Source: an uncultured Pseudomonadota bacterium
GTDB taxonomy: Bacteria > Myxococcota_A > UBA796 > SXON01
Assembly: GCA_903875225.1 (NCBI GenBank)
Contig: CAIQVJ010000134.1
Location: forward strand, 1 to 64,000
Length of the DNA: 64,000 nt
Direction of reading: 5' to 3'
Every line of letters starts with the position of its first letter. The first letter of the stretch is position 1. The notes beneath the pieces were generated by a model that was not told where the DNA came from, ran no database searches, and worked only from the letters and a program-made list of their open reading frames with translations. Position numbers and translations under genes: made by a program. This document shows positions 16,982 through 27,300 of this stretch, one piece after another.

Positions 16982-16987
16982 AGTCTA
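16982..16987 (-). promoter_or_regulatory. -10 element, leaderless start of the beta-helix gene
   Basis: TAGACT on the minus strand is separated by exactly six bases from the ATG at 16975. No ribosome-binding site is present between them. Confidence 0.55.
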
Positions 16988-17048
16988 CCACGCGGCTCGC
17001 GGCGGAAACAGGGCGCGACCGCACCCGGGCCGGTTACTCGCGGGCCCC

Positions 17049-17984
17049 ATGCTGCGTCGCCGACTCGCTGCCCTCGCCTTCGGTACCGCGCTCGCCCTCG
17101 TGGGCCTCGGTGGCGTCGAGGCGTGGTGTCGGGAGGGGGAGCGGCGCCTGGAGTACCTGTGGGACAGCCCGCGGCTGTTCGCGGTGCGGCCGGGCGTGGC
17201 CGGCACCAACGCGTGGGGGTTTCACGAGCGGGAGATCCGGCCGGAGCCCGCGGCGGGGGTTCGCCGGGTAGTGGTGATTGGCGACTCGGTCACCTGGGGT
17301 GCGGGCCCGGCCGAGGAGGCGTACCCGCGTCGGGTCGAGCAGGCGCTGGGGCCGCCGTGGCAGGTGCTCAACCTCGCGCACTACGGCTACGACATCCGGC
17401 AATCGGCCGCGGTGCTTCGGGAGCTTGGGTGGGCCTACGCCCCGGAGATCGTGGTGTACGCGAGCTACACCAACGATCCGGTCCCGTCGCGCGCCATCGA
17501 GGTCGACGGCGGGCACGTCTGGGTGGGCGAGGGCGGGTTTCTCCCCCCATTGCTCCGCCAACACTCGGCGCTGCTCCGCCGTGCGGAGGGCGCGGTGCTC
17601 GTCCGCCGACTCCAGGACCGTCCGGACTGGGAATTCTATCGCGCCTCCCTGCAGGACCTGCGAGACCAGGCGGTCGCCCACGGCGTGCCCCTGCTCGTGC
17701 TGGGGCTCGTGCCGCACGTCCTCGCCGAGCCGGATCTGGCCGTGTGCAGCGCCCGCGTGGGCCAGCCGGGGCTGTGTGAGGAGCACGCTGCGATCGCCGA
17801 CGCGCAGGAGAAGGTGGCGCACGCCCTCGATCTGCCCTGGCTCGGCGTCCTGCCGGCGCTGCGGGCGAGCGGACGCACGGACTTCTATCCGCCGGACAGC
17901 AGGGACTGGCAGCACCCCGGTCCGGAGGGGCACGTCGTCTTCGCCGGCGTGCTCCTGAAGCTGCTCGCGCCGTACGCGGGATAG
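17049..17984 (+). CDS. SGNH/GDSL-type hydrolase
   Basis: This 311-residue protein starts MLRRRLAALAFGTALALVG, a classical N-terminal signal or anchor with an Arg-rich n-region. The catalytic serine is in VIGDSVTWG, and the C-terminal Asp/His block is DWQHPGPEGH. An oxyanion-type Asn lies in YASYTNDP. These are the hallmarks of SGNH esterases that act on lipids or on acetylated polysaccharides outside the cytoplasm; substrate is not evident. It is divergent from the beta-helix gene with 73 bases between starts and is followed after nine bases by the DUF885 gene, so these two are probably one transcript. Confidence 0.85.
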   Translation: MLRRRLAALAFGTALALVGLGGVEAWCREGERRLEYLWDSPRLFAVRPGVAGTNAWGFHEREIRPEPAAGVRRVVVIGDSVTWGAGPAEEAYPRRVEQALGPPWQVLNLAHYGYDIRQSAAVLRELGWAYAPEIVVYASYTNDPVPSRAIEVDGGHVWVGEGGFLPPLLRQHSALLRRAEGAVLVRRLQDRPDWEFYRASLQDLRDQAVAHGVPLLVLGLVPHVLAEPDLAVCSARVGQPGLCEEHAAIADAQEKVAHALDLPWLGVLPALRASGRTDFYPPDSRDWQHPGPEGHVVFAGVLLKLLAPYAG

Positions 17985-17993
17985 CCGCCCCGG

Positions 17994-19781
17994 ATGAAGC
18001 TGTCCCCGCTCACCGCTCTCGTCCTGCTCACCGGCTGCATGCACCCGGCGCCCGGCCAGGCTCCCGCCCCGCTGAACGCAGACGCCGTCGCGGGCGTGGC
18101 CGATCCGCGGCTACGCCAGCTGCTCTCGGACGAGTGGGAGAACGCGATGATCGAGACGCCGACCACCGCGACCGGCCTCGGGGACCACCGGTACGACGAC
18201 CGCATGGATGTGCACTCCCAGGCTGCGATCACGGCGTCGCAGCACGCACGGGACGGCTTCCTCGCCCGGGCGGACGCGATCCCGGCGGCCTCACTGAACG
18301 CACTCGACGCCACGACGCTCGAGCTGTTCACGGAGACCCTCCGGGACGGCCAGGGCACCGACGTGTGCCACACGGACCAGTGGGGGCTCTCGGCCCGCAA
18401 CAACGCGCTCACGATGGTCGCGGCCATGGGTGATCTGCAGCCCATCGTCACGACGCAGGACGCGACCAACTACGTCGCCAGGCTTCGGGGGCTCCCGGTG
18501 TACATCACGGACGACATGGACAACCTGCGGCTGGGCATCGCGCAGAAGCGCACGCCCAACGCAGCGTCGGTACGGTTGGTGATCCAACAGATCGACGCGG
18601 TCCTGGCCACGCCGATCGCCGAGTGGGCGACGGCCGAGCCGCTCAAGACCCCGCACCCGGATTGGGGGCCCGGTGTCGAGGGCCGGTTCCACACCGATGT
18701 GCTGGAGTTCGCCACGATCGCCCTCGTGCCCGCGCTCACGGGCTACCGCGCGTTCCTGAACGACGAACTGTTGCCCGTGGCACGGGGGGACGACCGCGTC
18801 GGGATCTGGGCGCTGCCGGATGGAGACGCCTGCTACAAGGCGCTCATCCTCTCCCACACGAGCCTGCCGCTCGACGCCGCGGATCTGCACGCAACCGGGC
18901 TCTCGGAGTTGGAGGGCATCCACGCGGAGATGCAGGTGCTCGGCCAGAAGTTGTTTGGCACCTCCGACCTGCCCACCCTGTTCGCAAAGTTGCGCACCGA
19001 CCCGACGCTGCGGTTCTCCACCGCAGACGAGATCCTCGCCAAGGCGAACGCCAACCTCGCCGCCGCCAAGGCCCGCATCCCGGCCTTCTTCGGGCACCTG
19101 CCCAAAGCGGACTGCGAGGTGCGGCCGATCCCGGGCTACGAGGCGCCGTACACCACGATCGCGTACTACAAGCAGCTTGTCCCCGGCGAGCAGCCTGGGT
19201 ACTACTACGTGAACACCTACCAACCCGAGACCCGCCCGCGGTTCGAGGCCTCGGCGCTCGCGTTCCACGAGTCGATCCCCGGTCACCACCTGCAGATCGC
19301 CATCGCCCGCGAGCTACCCGAGATGCCCGCTTTCCGTCGGAACCTCGAGATCACGGCCTTCGAGGAGGGCTGGGCGCTCTACACCGAGCGCCTGGCGGAT
19401 GAGATGGGGCTCTACGCCACGGATCTGGACCGGTTGGGGATGCTCTCGTTCGACAGTTGGCGGGCGTCCCGGTTGGTCGTGGACACGGGGATCCACGCGA
19501 TGCACTGGGATCGAGCCCAGGCCGAGAAGTTCATGATGGAGAGCACGCCGCTGGCGGAGAACAACATCCACAACGAGGTGGACCGGTACATCACCTGGCC
19601 GGGGCAGGCGCTCGCCTACAAGACCGGGCAGATGACGATCCGCGATCTGCGCAGGGAGGCCGAGGCGAAGATGGGCCCGGCGTTCTCGTTGCCCGCGTTC
19701 CACGACGTGGTGCTTGGAGGCGGGGCGGTGACGCTGCCGCTGCTGCAGGAGCGGGTGCGGGCCTGGGAGAACGGGAAGTAG
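17994..19781 (+). CDS. DUF885-family lipoprotein, putative zinc peptidase
   Basis: This 595-residue protein has a lipoprotein signal, MKLSPLTALVLLTGC, with a Lys in the n-region (cysteine at 15). The long helical domain contains AFHESIPGHHLQ, the HExxxGHH zinc signature of DUF885 proteins, followed by FEEGWALYTERLADE, which supplies a further glutamate ligand. Length matches the family, which is thought to comprise metallopeptidases. It follows the SGNH gene by nine bases and converges with the next gene with only two bases between stop codons. Confidence 0.88.
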   Translation: MKLSPLTALVLLTGCMHPAPGQAPAPLNADAVAGVADPRLRQLLSDEWENAMIETPTTATGLGDHRYDDRMDVHSQAAITASQHARDGFLARADAIPAASLNALDATTLELFTETLRDGQGTDVCHTDQWGLSARNNALTMVAAMGDLQPIVTTQDATNYVARLRGLPVYITDDMDNLRLGIAQKRTPNAASVRLVIQQIDAVLATPIAEWATAEPLKTPHPDWGPGVEGRFHTDVLEFATIALVPALTGYRAFLNDELLPVARGDDRVGIWALPDGDACYKALILSHTSLPLDAADLHATGLSELEGIHAEMQVLGQKLFGTSDLPTLFAKLRTDPTLRFSTADEILAKANANLAAAKARIPAFFGHLPKADCEVRPIPGYEAPYTTIAYYKQLVPGEQPGYYYVNTYQPETRPRFEASALAFHESIPGHHLQIAIARELPEMPAFRRNLEITAFEEGWALYTERLADEMGLYATDLDRLGMLSFDSWRASRLVVDTGIHAMHWDRAQAEKFMMESTPLAENNIHNEVDRYITWPGQALAYKTGQMTIRDLRREAEAKMGPAFSLPAFHDVVLGGGAVTLPLLQERVRAWENGK

Positions 19782-19783
19782 CC

Positions 19784-22700
19784 CTACTTCTTCGTGCCCA
19801 CCGAGGCGTCGCTCGCCTTCATGTCCTTGATGTTCACCTGAACCGAACCCGAGTCCACGCCGAGCGCGTCGATCACGAGGCGGGAGAAGGTGGCGCTCAT
19901 CGAGCGGCCCCCGTCCCGGTCCACGCTCGCCACGTTCGCGCCGGGCTCGCTCCCGAGCGTCGTGCTGAACCCGTCGGTCGCGAGGGTTCCGGGGCGCAGG
20001 CCGACCGTTCCCTGTACGCTCACGTTGTTCGGATCGAGCAGATCGGGTGCCGCCGCTGCAGCGGGCTTTGCTGCGGCGGTGGGCGCAGGCTTCGCCGTCT
20101 GGGAGGAGGGGGTCGTGGTCGTGGACGTTGCAGTTGCGGGCGCGGGCGTCGCGGTTGCGGGCGTAGCCACGCCGGGTGCGGTGGCGGGGGCAGGGGTCGT
20201 GGGGAACAACCCTGCCGCGACGGCCTGAACGGAGAGCGGCACGCTGTCGCCCTTCGCGCCGATCGCGCTGTTCGCCGTCGCCGTGAGGTTCTGGTCCCAC
20301 AGCCCCGAGACGTCGGCGTAGAGCTTGCCCTTCTTGTCCAGGTACACGCCCGGGACGCTCGTCCACCCCCACGTGTCGAGGGGCTTGTCGAACTTCGCGC
20401 TGGTGCCGGAGGGGACGATCTGGCCGTCCACGATCTTGACCTCGACGAAGGCAGTCGTGCCGGGCTTGATGGTCGCCCGGGAGAGGCCACTGCCCATCGT
20501 CTGGGCGTTGAGCGGGGCCTGGGCGTGCAGGTCGGCGTTCCCGATCAGCGCGGCGGCCTGTTGCAGGACAGGGGCCTGCGGCGTGGCTGGGGCCTTGCCC
20601 TCGGACGCTCCCACGTGCACGGCGGTGGCGCCGGCGCTCGCGGAACCTGCCTTGACGCTCACGGGTCCGGCATCCACGGCGAGCCCGGATGCGCGGACGC
20701 CCTGCGCGCCGACATCCACGCCCGGCTTCGTCGCCGTGACGTCGGTGTGGAAGCCGCTCGCCGTGACGTTCTCGGCCTCGAACGCGCCGGCGTGCAGGTG
20801 GTCGACCGAGACCTCGGGCGCCGTGGCACTCGTGTTCCCCTGCGCGGAGTGGACCCGCGCGCCCTTCGCGCCGCCGGATCCGATCGTGAGTCCCCCGGAG
20901 GTCAGGTCCTTCGCCGTCAGGCTGTCCGCCGCGATGTCGGTGCCCTGCGTACCGGCGCTGAACGAGGCGCCGGTCATGGAGCCCCCGCCGAGCGTCGTCC
21001 CACCAAGCTCTGCGCCCGAGAGGCTCGCCGTGGAGGCGCCGCCCCGCGCGCCCTGCTTGTCCACAGCGACCTTCGCCCCGGTCGCGCGGGCATCTGCGAC
21101 CTTCGCGCCGCCGGCGCTCACGCCGCTGGCCTGGATTGTGTCCGCAGCAGCATCGGTGCCATGCTCCCCGGTGGTGAACGAGGCGCCGGTCAGGGCGCCG
21201 CTGGCCACCGAACCCCCGCCCACCTCTGCGCCCGAGATCTGGGCCGCCGCGGCGCTGCCGCGGACCCCCTGGGGATCCACGTCGAGCTTCGCTCCGGTCG
21301 CGCTCGCGCTCTTGAGCTTCGCCGTGCCCACGGTCACGCCCGTTGCGCCGATCCTGTCTGCGGCCGTGCTGGTGCCCGTGGGCGCGATCTTCGCGCTGCC
21401 ACCCTGCAGGGACAGCGCGTCTGCCGAGGCCTGCTGGGTCTGCACTCCCGTGGCCGATGCATCGGCGACGCCCACGGTGGTCGTCCCCTTCGCCACGCCC
21501 ACCTTGACCCCGGCGGCCTTCGCGGACTTCACCCTCGCCGAGCCGGCGCTGATGCCACTCGCGTCCGCCCGCCCCAGCGCCAGGCTCGTGCTCTCCCCGG
21601 TCAACCCCCCGCTGATGTCGGAGGCCCCGAGGCGATCCACGTGGGCGGCGCCCACCGCGACGTTGGTGGCCTGCGAGCTCTTTGCCGCGAACAGGGTGGA
21701 CTTCGGCGCGATGGACCCGCTGCCGGCAGTGACGTCCAGCGTGTCGGCCGAGGCGTCGCCGAGCTTCGCCTTCTTCGCCTTCGCGCTGCCGACCTTCAGG
21801 CTGGTCTTGTCACCGACCACGTTCGCCGAGAGGGCGGAGGCGGACACGTCACCCAGGGTGGCGTCGCCCGCGGTGACGTTCTCGGCGTGAGCGGTGTCTG
21901 CGGCGGCCTGGGTGCCCCCGGGGCCGATCGTCGCGCGTCCCCCGGTCACGTTGGCCCTGCTGGCCTTCGCACCGCCGGCGCGTACGCCTGTTGCATCGAT
22001 CCCGCCGGCCCCGATCGTGCTCGTCCCGTTCGCCATGGCGAGGCTCACCCTGGTGGCCGACGCCTGCTTCGCGCCCAGGGCAGGGGACTCCACCGAGGTC
22101 GCTGCCAGGCTTCCGGCTGAGAGTCGGGAGCCGGTCGCGCTCTTCGCCCCGGCCACCGATCGGGCGCTGAGCGTGTCCATCGTCACCCCGCCCGTGCTCA
22201 CGGCCCTCGCGTCCACCCGGTCCATGCCCACCGTCGCGGAGCCGTTCGAGGAGCCGATGGTGAGCGCGCTCGCGTCGGCGCTCCCCGCCTTGAGCGCTGT
22301 GGAGTTCAGGCCCGTGACGGAAGCGTTCGCAGCGGAGAGCCCGAGGCCGTCCTTCCCCATTTTCCCCTTGACCTTCGTGGCCCGGGCGGCGTCTGCGTGT
22401 ACGCCCCCCGCGCCAAGGTTCGACGCCGACACGACATCCGCGCCCGCCGTCGCGCCGCCGGGCCCCTGGGAGGCCGTGAAGTGGTCCACCGACGTGCTCT
22501 GGGAGGTGACGCCGTTGGTGGAGAGGCCGGTCATCTGCGCCGAGCCCACGCCGAGCTGGCTGTTCTTGCCATCGCTGGAGCCCACGATGTTCCGTGCGCT
22601 CACCCGTTGGGCCGAGATGTCCGGCGCCTGCAACCCGGAGATCGCGGCGGAGTCGACGTCTACCGTGGTCATCCCGGGCTTGGAGAAGAAGTCGGTCAAG

Positions 22701-23263
22701 GTGGCGGACTTGCCGAGGTCACGCTTCACCGTGATCCCCTGGATCTGGAGCCCGGCGGCGGCCATCTGGGGGGTCGCGCTCTTCAGGTCCTTCGCGCTCG
22801 CGTCGTCGACCGTCATCTTTGCCTGGAAGTTCCCCGCCTGCGACTTGTCCTCCTCGCGGACCTTGATGTTGTCCGCGTGTACCGCGTTCGCCTGGACGCC
22901 CTCCTTCTGGAGGCTGGCGATGCGGAGCTTCGGGATCCGGATCTCGTCCTTGCCGATCACGTCCGCGGAGAGCCGGTTGGCGTCCTTCTCGGAGTTGTCC
23001 CAGTGGATTCCCTTGCCGGCGCTGCCGAGCATCGTACTGACGCTGCTGCTGCCCATCACCGCGCCGATCTTGTCGAAGAACCCGGGCTCCTTCGGGGTCT
23101 CCTCGGGTTGCTGCGAGGCCGCGAGGCTGGCTGCGTAGGCGTTGCCCCCGCCGGGCGCGGAATTGGCGTTGAGCACCTTGTTCGATCCCCACGTGCCCGC
23201 TGGGCGGTCGGTCTCGGGTGCGGGCGCGTTCGTAGCCTGTGGGCGGTAGGACTTGTCGCTCAT
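19784..23263 (-). CDS. Large repetitive protein of unknown function
   Basis: This 1159-residue protein is dominated by Ala, Gly, Ser, Thr and Val with regularly spaced Asp and Lys (about residues 150-850). Short steps of the form A-x-x-V/L recur, suggesting a solenoid; in one part a 72-residue unit is repeated with DNA period 216 bases (compare 21051 and 21267). The first 110 residues are non-repetitive and include FFDKIGAVMG, a Pro/Ala/Thr-rich linker precedes the C-terminal 95 residues, and a compact domain with TWGWTSVPGVYLDKKGK lies before that linker. I see no cysteine, no signal peptide and no membrane segment. No family is recognised. I chose ATG 23263 because TACAGT stands seven bases before it. 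Confidence 0.8.
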   Translation of the reverse strand: MSDKSYRPQATNAPAPETDRPAGTWGSNKVLNANSAPGGGNAYAASLAASQQPEETPKEPGFFDKIGAVMGSSSVSTMLGSAGKGIHWDNSEKDANRLSADVIGKDEIRIPKLRIASLQKEGVQANAVHADNIKVREEDKSQAGNFQAKMTVDDASAKDLKSATPQMAAAGLQIQGITVKRDLGKSATLTDFFSKPGMTTVDVDSAAISGLQAPDISAQRVSARNIVGSSDGKNSQLGVGSAQMTGLSTNGVTSQSTSVDHFTASQGPGGATAGADVVSASNLGAGGVHADAARATKVKGKMGKDGLGLSAANASVTGLNSTALKAGSADASALTIGSSNGSATVGMDRVDARAVSTGGVTMDTLSARSVAGAKSATGSRLSAGSLAATSVESPALGAKQASATRVSLAMANGTSTIGAGGIDATGVRAGGAKASRANVTGGRATIGPGGTQAAADTAHAENVTAGDATLGDVSASALSANVVGDKTSLKVGSAKAKKAKLGDASADTLDVTAGSGSIAPKSTLFAAKSSQATNVAVGAAHVDRLGASDISGGLTGESTSLALGRADASGISAGSARVKSAKAAGVKVGVAKGTTTVGVADASATGVQTQQASADALSLQGGSAKIAPTGTSTAADRIGATGVTVGTAKLKSASATGAKLDVDPQGVRGSAAAAQISGAEVGGGSVASGALTGASFTTGEHGTDAAADTIQASGVSAGGAKVADARATGAKVAVDKQGARGGASTASLSGAELGGTTLGGGSMTGASFSAGTQGTDIAADSLTAKDLTSGGLTIGSGGAKGARVHSAQGNTSATAPEVSVDHLHAGAFEAENVTASGFHTDVTATKPGVDVGAQGVRASGLAVDAGPVSVKAGSASAGATAVHVGASEGKAPATPQAPVLQQAAALIGNADLHAQAPLNAQTMGSGLSRATIKPGTTAFVEVKIVDGQIVPSGTSAKFDKPLDTWGWTSVPGVYLDKKGKLYADVSGLWDQNLTATANSAIGAKGDSVPLSVQAVAAGLFPTTPAPATAPGVATPATATPAPATATSTTTTPSSQTAKPAPTAAAKPAAAAAPDLLDPNNVSVQGTVGLRPGTLATDGFSTTLGSEPGANVASVDRDGGRSMSATFSRLVIDALGVDSGSVQVNIKDMKASDASVGTKK
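20900..21360. repeat. 216-bp internal tandem repeat
   Basis: Within the large repetitive protein gene two copies of a 216-base unit (72 residues) can be aligned, with matching landmarks at 21051 and 21267. Shared protein landmarks are ATGAK, TGASF and GTDxAAD. Copies are diverged but keep frame. Confidence 0.65.
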
Positions 23264-23270
23264 GCAAGGG

Positions 23271-23276
23271 ACTGTA
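23271..23276 (-). promoter_or_regulatory. -10 element, leaderless start of the repetitive-protein gene
   Basis: TACAGT on the minus strand lies seven bases before the ATG at 23263. No Shine-Dalgarno sequence is visible. Confidence 0.5.
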
Positions 23277-23345
23277 CACCCACGCGCGCCGGACCGCGGG
23301 TCCACATGCCGGTTTTTGGCCTCTTTTCGGCGTACCCTTGCCCTA

Positions 23346-24317
23346 TCAGGGTCGCGTCGCGCCGCCCCCGGATCGGGAGGCTCGAGCGAGCCGATCCAGC
23401 ATCCCCCGCGTCGTCGCCACACGATCGCACCAGGGCCCCGAGGCCGGGCTGGCTGCATACCCTGCATCCCAGGTGCCGAGTACGGTGTCGAGCGCTGTGC
23501 ACAGGTCGGGGATGCGATCGTACTGGGCCGCGGCGCAGAACAGACCCTCCAGCAGGTCAGGCCGCGCGCCGAAGGTCATCGGCAGGTCGAGGGAGCGGGA
23601 GAGTCGCGTGATGGCGGTGCGGGTGAGGTACCCGCCGGCCTGGCAGGGCAGGCACAGGTGCTCGGCGATGCCGCGCAGGCCGGTGCGCGGATCCTCGAGG
23701 ACGGCCACCGTTGCGGGCAGGGACCACACCGGGGTGGTGCCACCCACTGCGAGGCGGTGGTCGAGGATCAGGTCCTGTGCGAGCCGGGCTCCGCGAACGT
23801 ACATCGCGTCTGCCCCTTCGTCGCCGATCCCTCCCTCCGAGAACCCGGACAGGGCCGTGACCAGCTGGGGAATCCACCGGAGGAGGTGCTGGTCGAGGGC
23901 CTCGCGCTGAAGCTCCAGGATTCGGGTCGCGTCGACAGCGTCGCGCCGGGCATCGGCCTCTGCGCCGGTCAGGAACGCGAGCCAGGAAAGCTCGGCACCC
24001 AGGTGGTCCGGCTCCTCGTCCAGCGGGTCCCCGAGACCCGCGTGCGCCCGAGCCCGGCGTACGGCGTCCGTCACCTCGCCGCCGAGGAGCCCGTCTGGGG
24101 CGCAGAACGCGCTCTCCAACGGCGGGAGCTCGATCAGGAACAGGCTGGTGTGGGCCTCGGCGGTCGCCTCGAGGTCCACCGATGCGTCCGGGGCGGCGAG
24201 CACGCCCGCCGGGGCCTGCCGCCAGGCGGCGAGCGAGCGCTCGGTCAGCCCGTGGGAGTACAGGTCTCCGAGCAGGGCATAGCCGCGGCTGCGGGCGAGC
24301 GCGAGACCGGTGTTCAC
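23346..24317 (-). CDS. TorD/DmsD-like molybdoenzyme chaperone
   Basis: This 323-residue, mostly alpha-helical protein begins VNTGLALARSRGYALLGDLY, resembling the TorD family N-terminus (R..Y..L..L). Such chaperones bind their molybdoenzyme and assist cofactor insertion. The GTG start at 24317 overlaps the stop of the molybdopterin subunit gene as GTGA, supporting a dedicated partner. It is longer than typical TorD proteins (about 200 residues); the extra C-terminal part has conserved-looking cysteines (HLCLPCQAGGY) and may be a fusion or duplication. The open frame extends further upstream inside the neighbouring gene but that extension is not credible. Confidence 0.75.
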   Translation of the reverse strand: MNTGLALARSRGYALLGDLYSHGLTERSLAAWRQAPAGVLAAPDASVDLEATAEAHTSLFLIELPPLESAFCAPDGLLGGEVTDAVRRARAHAGLGDPLDEEPDHLGAELSWLAFLTGAEADARRDAVDATRILELQREALDQHLLRWIPQLVTALSGFSEGGIGDEGADAMYVRGARLAQDLILDHRLAVGGTTPVWSLPATVAVLEDPRTGLRGIAEHLCLPCQAGGYLTRTAITRLSRSLDLPMTFGARPDLLEGLFCAAAQYDRIPDLCTALDTVLGTWDAGYAASPASGPWCDRVATTRGMLDRLARASRSGGGATRP

Positions 24318-27300
24318 GTTCGCCCGAACGGCTTCTCGGGCAGCTTGAAGGCGCCCCGCACCGGCTTGAGCGGGCGGTTCAGCCAGTAGGGGCGCCGTTC
24401 CCCGTTCGGGCTGTGGTCCACCGCCGAGCGGCTGAGGGCGAGCCAGCGCTGGTACAGCTCCCTGCTCTTGAGCGTGTCGACAAAAACGTCCCCGTGGCGC
24501 TCGCCTGGCACGGCCTTGCGGACGCTCAGGGCCTTCTGCAGCCAGCAGTGTGCGCCGCTCACCGGGTCGGGCTGCACCGCGTGGGTGAGGTTCTGGTGGA
24601 CGCCCACGTCCTTCCACCAGATGCGCGCGGTGTCCGGGTCGGGTCCCGTCCAGGCCTGGGCGCCCTTGAGCATGTGCAGGGTGTGCCCGCCCTTTCCGTC
24701 CTCGTCAAGGCTGGCGAGCGCGGTGGTGCCCTTGTTGCCGCCGGTGTCCTCCTGCAGGCGCCAGCGCCCGAGGTGGTGACTCATCGCGATCATGCCGGGC
24801 TTGATGCCCTCCGTCACCCACGCACGGTCGATGAACCAGCCGATCTCGGTCTCCACGCGCAACAGTTCGCCCGTGTGCACGCCCAGTCGGGTGGCGTCCT
24901 CGGGGTGGATCCAAACCGGGTTGGTGTGGCCGATCTCGTAGAGCCACTTGGCGTTGGCGGACCGCGTATGGATGAGGTGGGGCAGCCGGAAGTTGGGCAG
25001 CAGGATCATCTCGCCCTTCGCCCGATCGATCTCCCGGGGATGGACGTGACTGTCGAGCGTCCAGGGCACGGTGTACTCGAGCTCGGGCCAGCCCCAGTCG
25101 TGGAGGGTCGGGCTGAAGAATTCGAGCTTTCCCGAGGGCGTCGTGAAGCCGGCGCGCACGACGCCGTCCACGAGGACGCCGAGGCGGGCCCCGGCGGCGT
25201 CGGTGGCGAGGCCCTCGGCCGAGACCGTTGCAGCCGTGCCGGGGACCACGTGCTCGTAGGGGAGGTAGTTGGTCTCCTTGAGCTCGAAGCACCCATACTT
25301 GCGCATGTAGGCGAGGGGGGAGAGCCCCTCCGCCTTCGCGGCCGCGGGCAGGCCTGGGACAGAGTTCTCGAACATCCAAGCCCAGTATTCGTCCTGAGTG
25401 ACAGGCGTTCCCGGCTCCTTCAAAGACTCGACCCACTGCCGGATCCCAAGTGAGCCGTCCGGGTCCATCCGCCAGGTGAGGTCGACCCAGAATTCAGACT
25501 CCTCCCACACCTCGCCCGGGTTCGACTCCCAGGTGTACTTCACCTTCTTGCCAGCCCGCTCCATCGCGACTCGGCGCACCGGCTGCCGGAACCCGACCCA
25601 CATCCCCGAGTGCGTCTCCTGGCTCATCAAATCGTGGCGTTCGCCCGCGTGGCCCATCGGGAGCACGTAGTCGGCGAACCAGGCGCTCTCGTTCCACGTG
25701 GGGGTGAGCGCGACGTGGCACTTGATCTTCTCGGGATCGCGCAACGCCTGCATCCACATGAAGCCGTCGGGGTTGATCCACATCGGGTTGTACACGCGGG
25801 TGAAATAGACGTCGACGTCGCCCCGCCCCTCGTCGAGAAAGTGAGGCAACAGGAAGGACATCTCGTAGAACGCGAGCGGGTACTCGTGCGGCATGTGGAG
25901 CTCGTTCCACGCGTCGAACGCGGGCGGGCTCTTGTAGGCCTTCGGCACGAACTTGTTCCAGGTGTTGAGCGAGGTGCCGCCCTCGGTCCCCACGCTGCCT
26001 GTCAGCACGTTCAGGAAGAACAGGCAGCGGGCGGCCTGCCAGCCGCCGCGGTTGCCCATGCTCGCGGACCGCCAGACGTGCGCCGCGAGCCTGTTTCCGG
26101 CCTGCGCGACGTAGCGGGCTGCCTCCTCGATCCGGGCGATGTCCACCTGCGACTCGGCCGCAGCCAGTTCGAAGGTGAAGCCCGCGTACAGGGCCTTCAA
26201 CGCCGTCTCGAATTGCTCGAAGGTGAGCTCCGCGCCCTCATTGCCTGGCATCGCGGACAGCACCGCGGCCTTCTGCGCTTCGGGCAGGCCCGATGCACGG
26301 ACGACAGAGGCGCCGTCGGTGAGGAAGGTCCTCCAGTTGACCCACCGCCGGACGAACTCTCGGTCCCACTTCCCGGTGCGGAGCAGGTGATTGGCGATCG
26401 AGAGCAGCAGCGTGGACTCACTGCCCGGCCAGGTGGGCAGCCAACAGTCACTCTTGGCAGCCGTGTTGGAGAGCCTGGGATCGAGGGTGATGATCTTCGC
26501 GCCGTTCATCTTCGCCTCGATGATGCGCTGTGCGTGGGGGTTGAAGTAGTGCCCGGTCTCCAGGTGGGAAGATACGAGCAGCACGGTGCGGGCGTTGGCG
26601 TGGTCCGGGCTGGGGCGATCGGCGCCGGACCAGAACGCGTACCCGGCGCGCGACGCGGCCGAGCAGATGTTGGTGTGGGAGTTGTGTCCGTCCACACCCC
26701 AGGCGGTGATGACTCGATTGGTGTAGTGATCCTCCCCAGGACGGCCGACGTGGTACATGATCCCCGTCCTGCGTACCTTTCTGCTCTCCCGCATTCGCTC
26801 TGAGATGTCGGTGAGCGCCTCGTCCCAACTCACGCGCTTCCACTTGCCTTCGCCGCGCTCCCCGACCCGCTTGAGCGGGTAGAGGATCCGCTCGGGGTCG
26901 TAGGTCTGGTTGTGCGTTGCCGGGCCCTTCGCACAGTTGCGTCCGCGACTCCCCGGATGGGCGGGGTTGCCCTCGAACTTGCGGACCTCGAAGGTGGTCT
27001 TGTCCACGTAGGCGAGCAGCCCGCAGGCGCTCTCGCAGTTGAAGCAGATGGTCGGGACCAGCGTGTACCGGCGGGGCACCTTCTCGGGCCAGCGGGCACC
27101 GTCATGCTCCACCCAGTCGGCCCAGTGTTCCGGGGGTGGGTAGCGACTCAAGCGGCCGTCAGGGTGGTGGACCTCGGTGAGCGGGATGGGTACGCCCGGG
27201 TCCACCGAATAGGCGGGCATGGCCTCCCCGGCCACGTTGGTCGGGCCGGTGGCGGGGGCCGGCACGGGCCGCTGGAGCCCAAGCATCGAGGCGAGAAAAC

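Noticed and set aside
14630..17779. 1049-codon plus-strand open frame antisense to the beta-helix gene
   Set aside because: It is a shadow caused by G+C-rich codon usage; the minus-strand frame has coherent repeats and a C-terminal sorting signal, and the plus frame crosses into the SGNH gene out of frame.
19457..22120. 887-codon plus-strand frame antisense to the repetitive protein
   Set aside because: Arg/Gly/Ala-rich composition without motifs, overlapping the DUF885 gene; the minus-strand frame has ordered repeats and a promoter.
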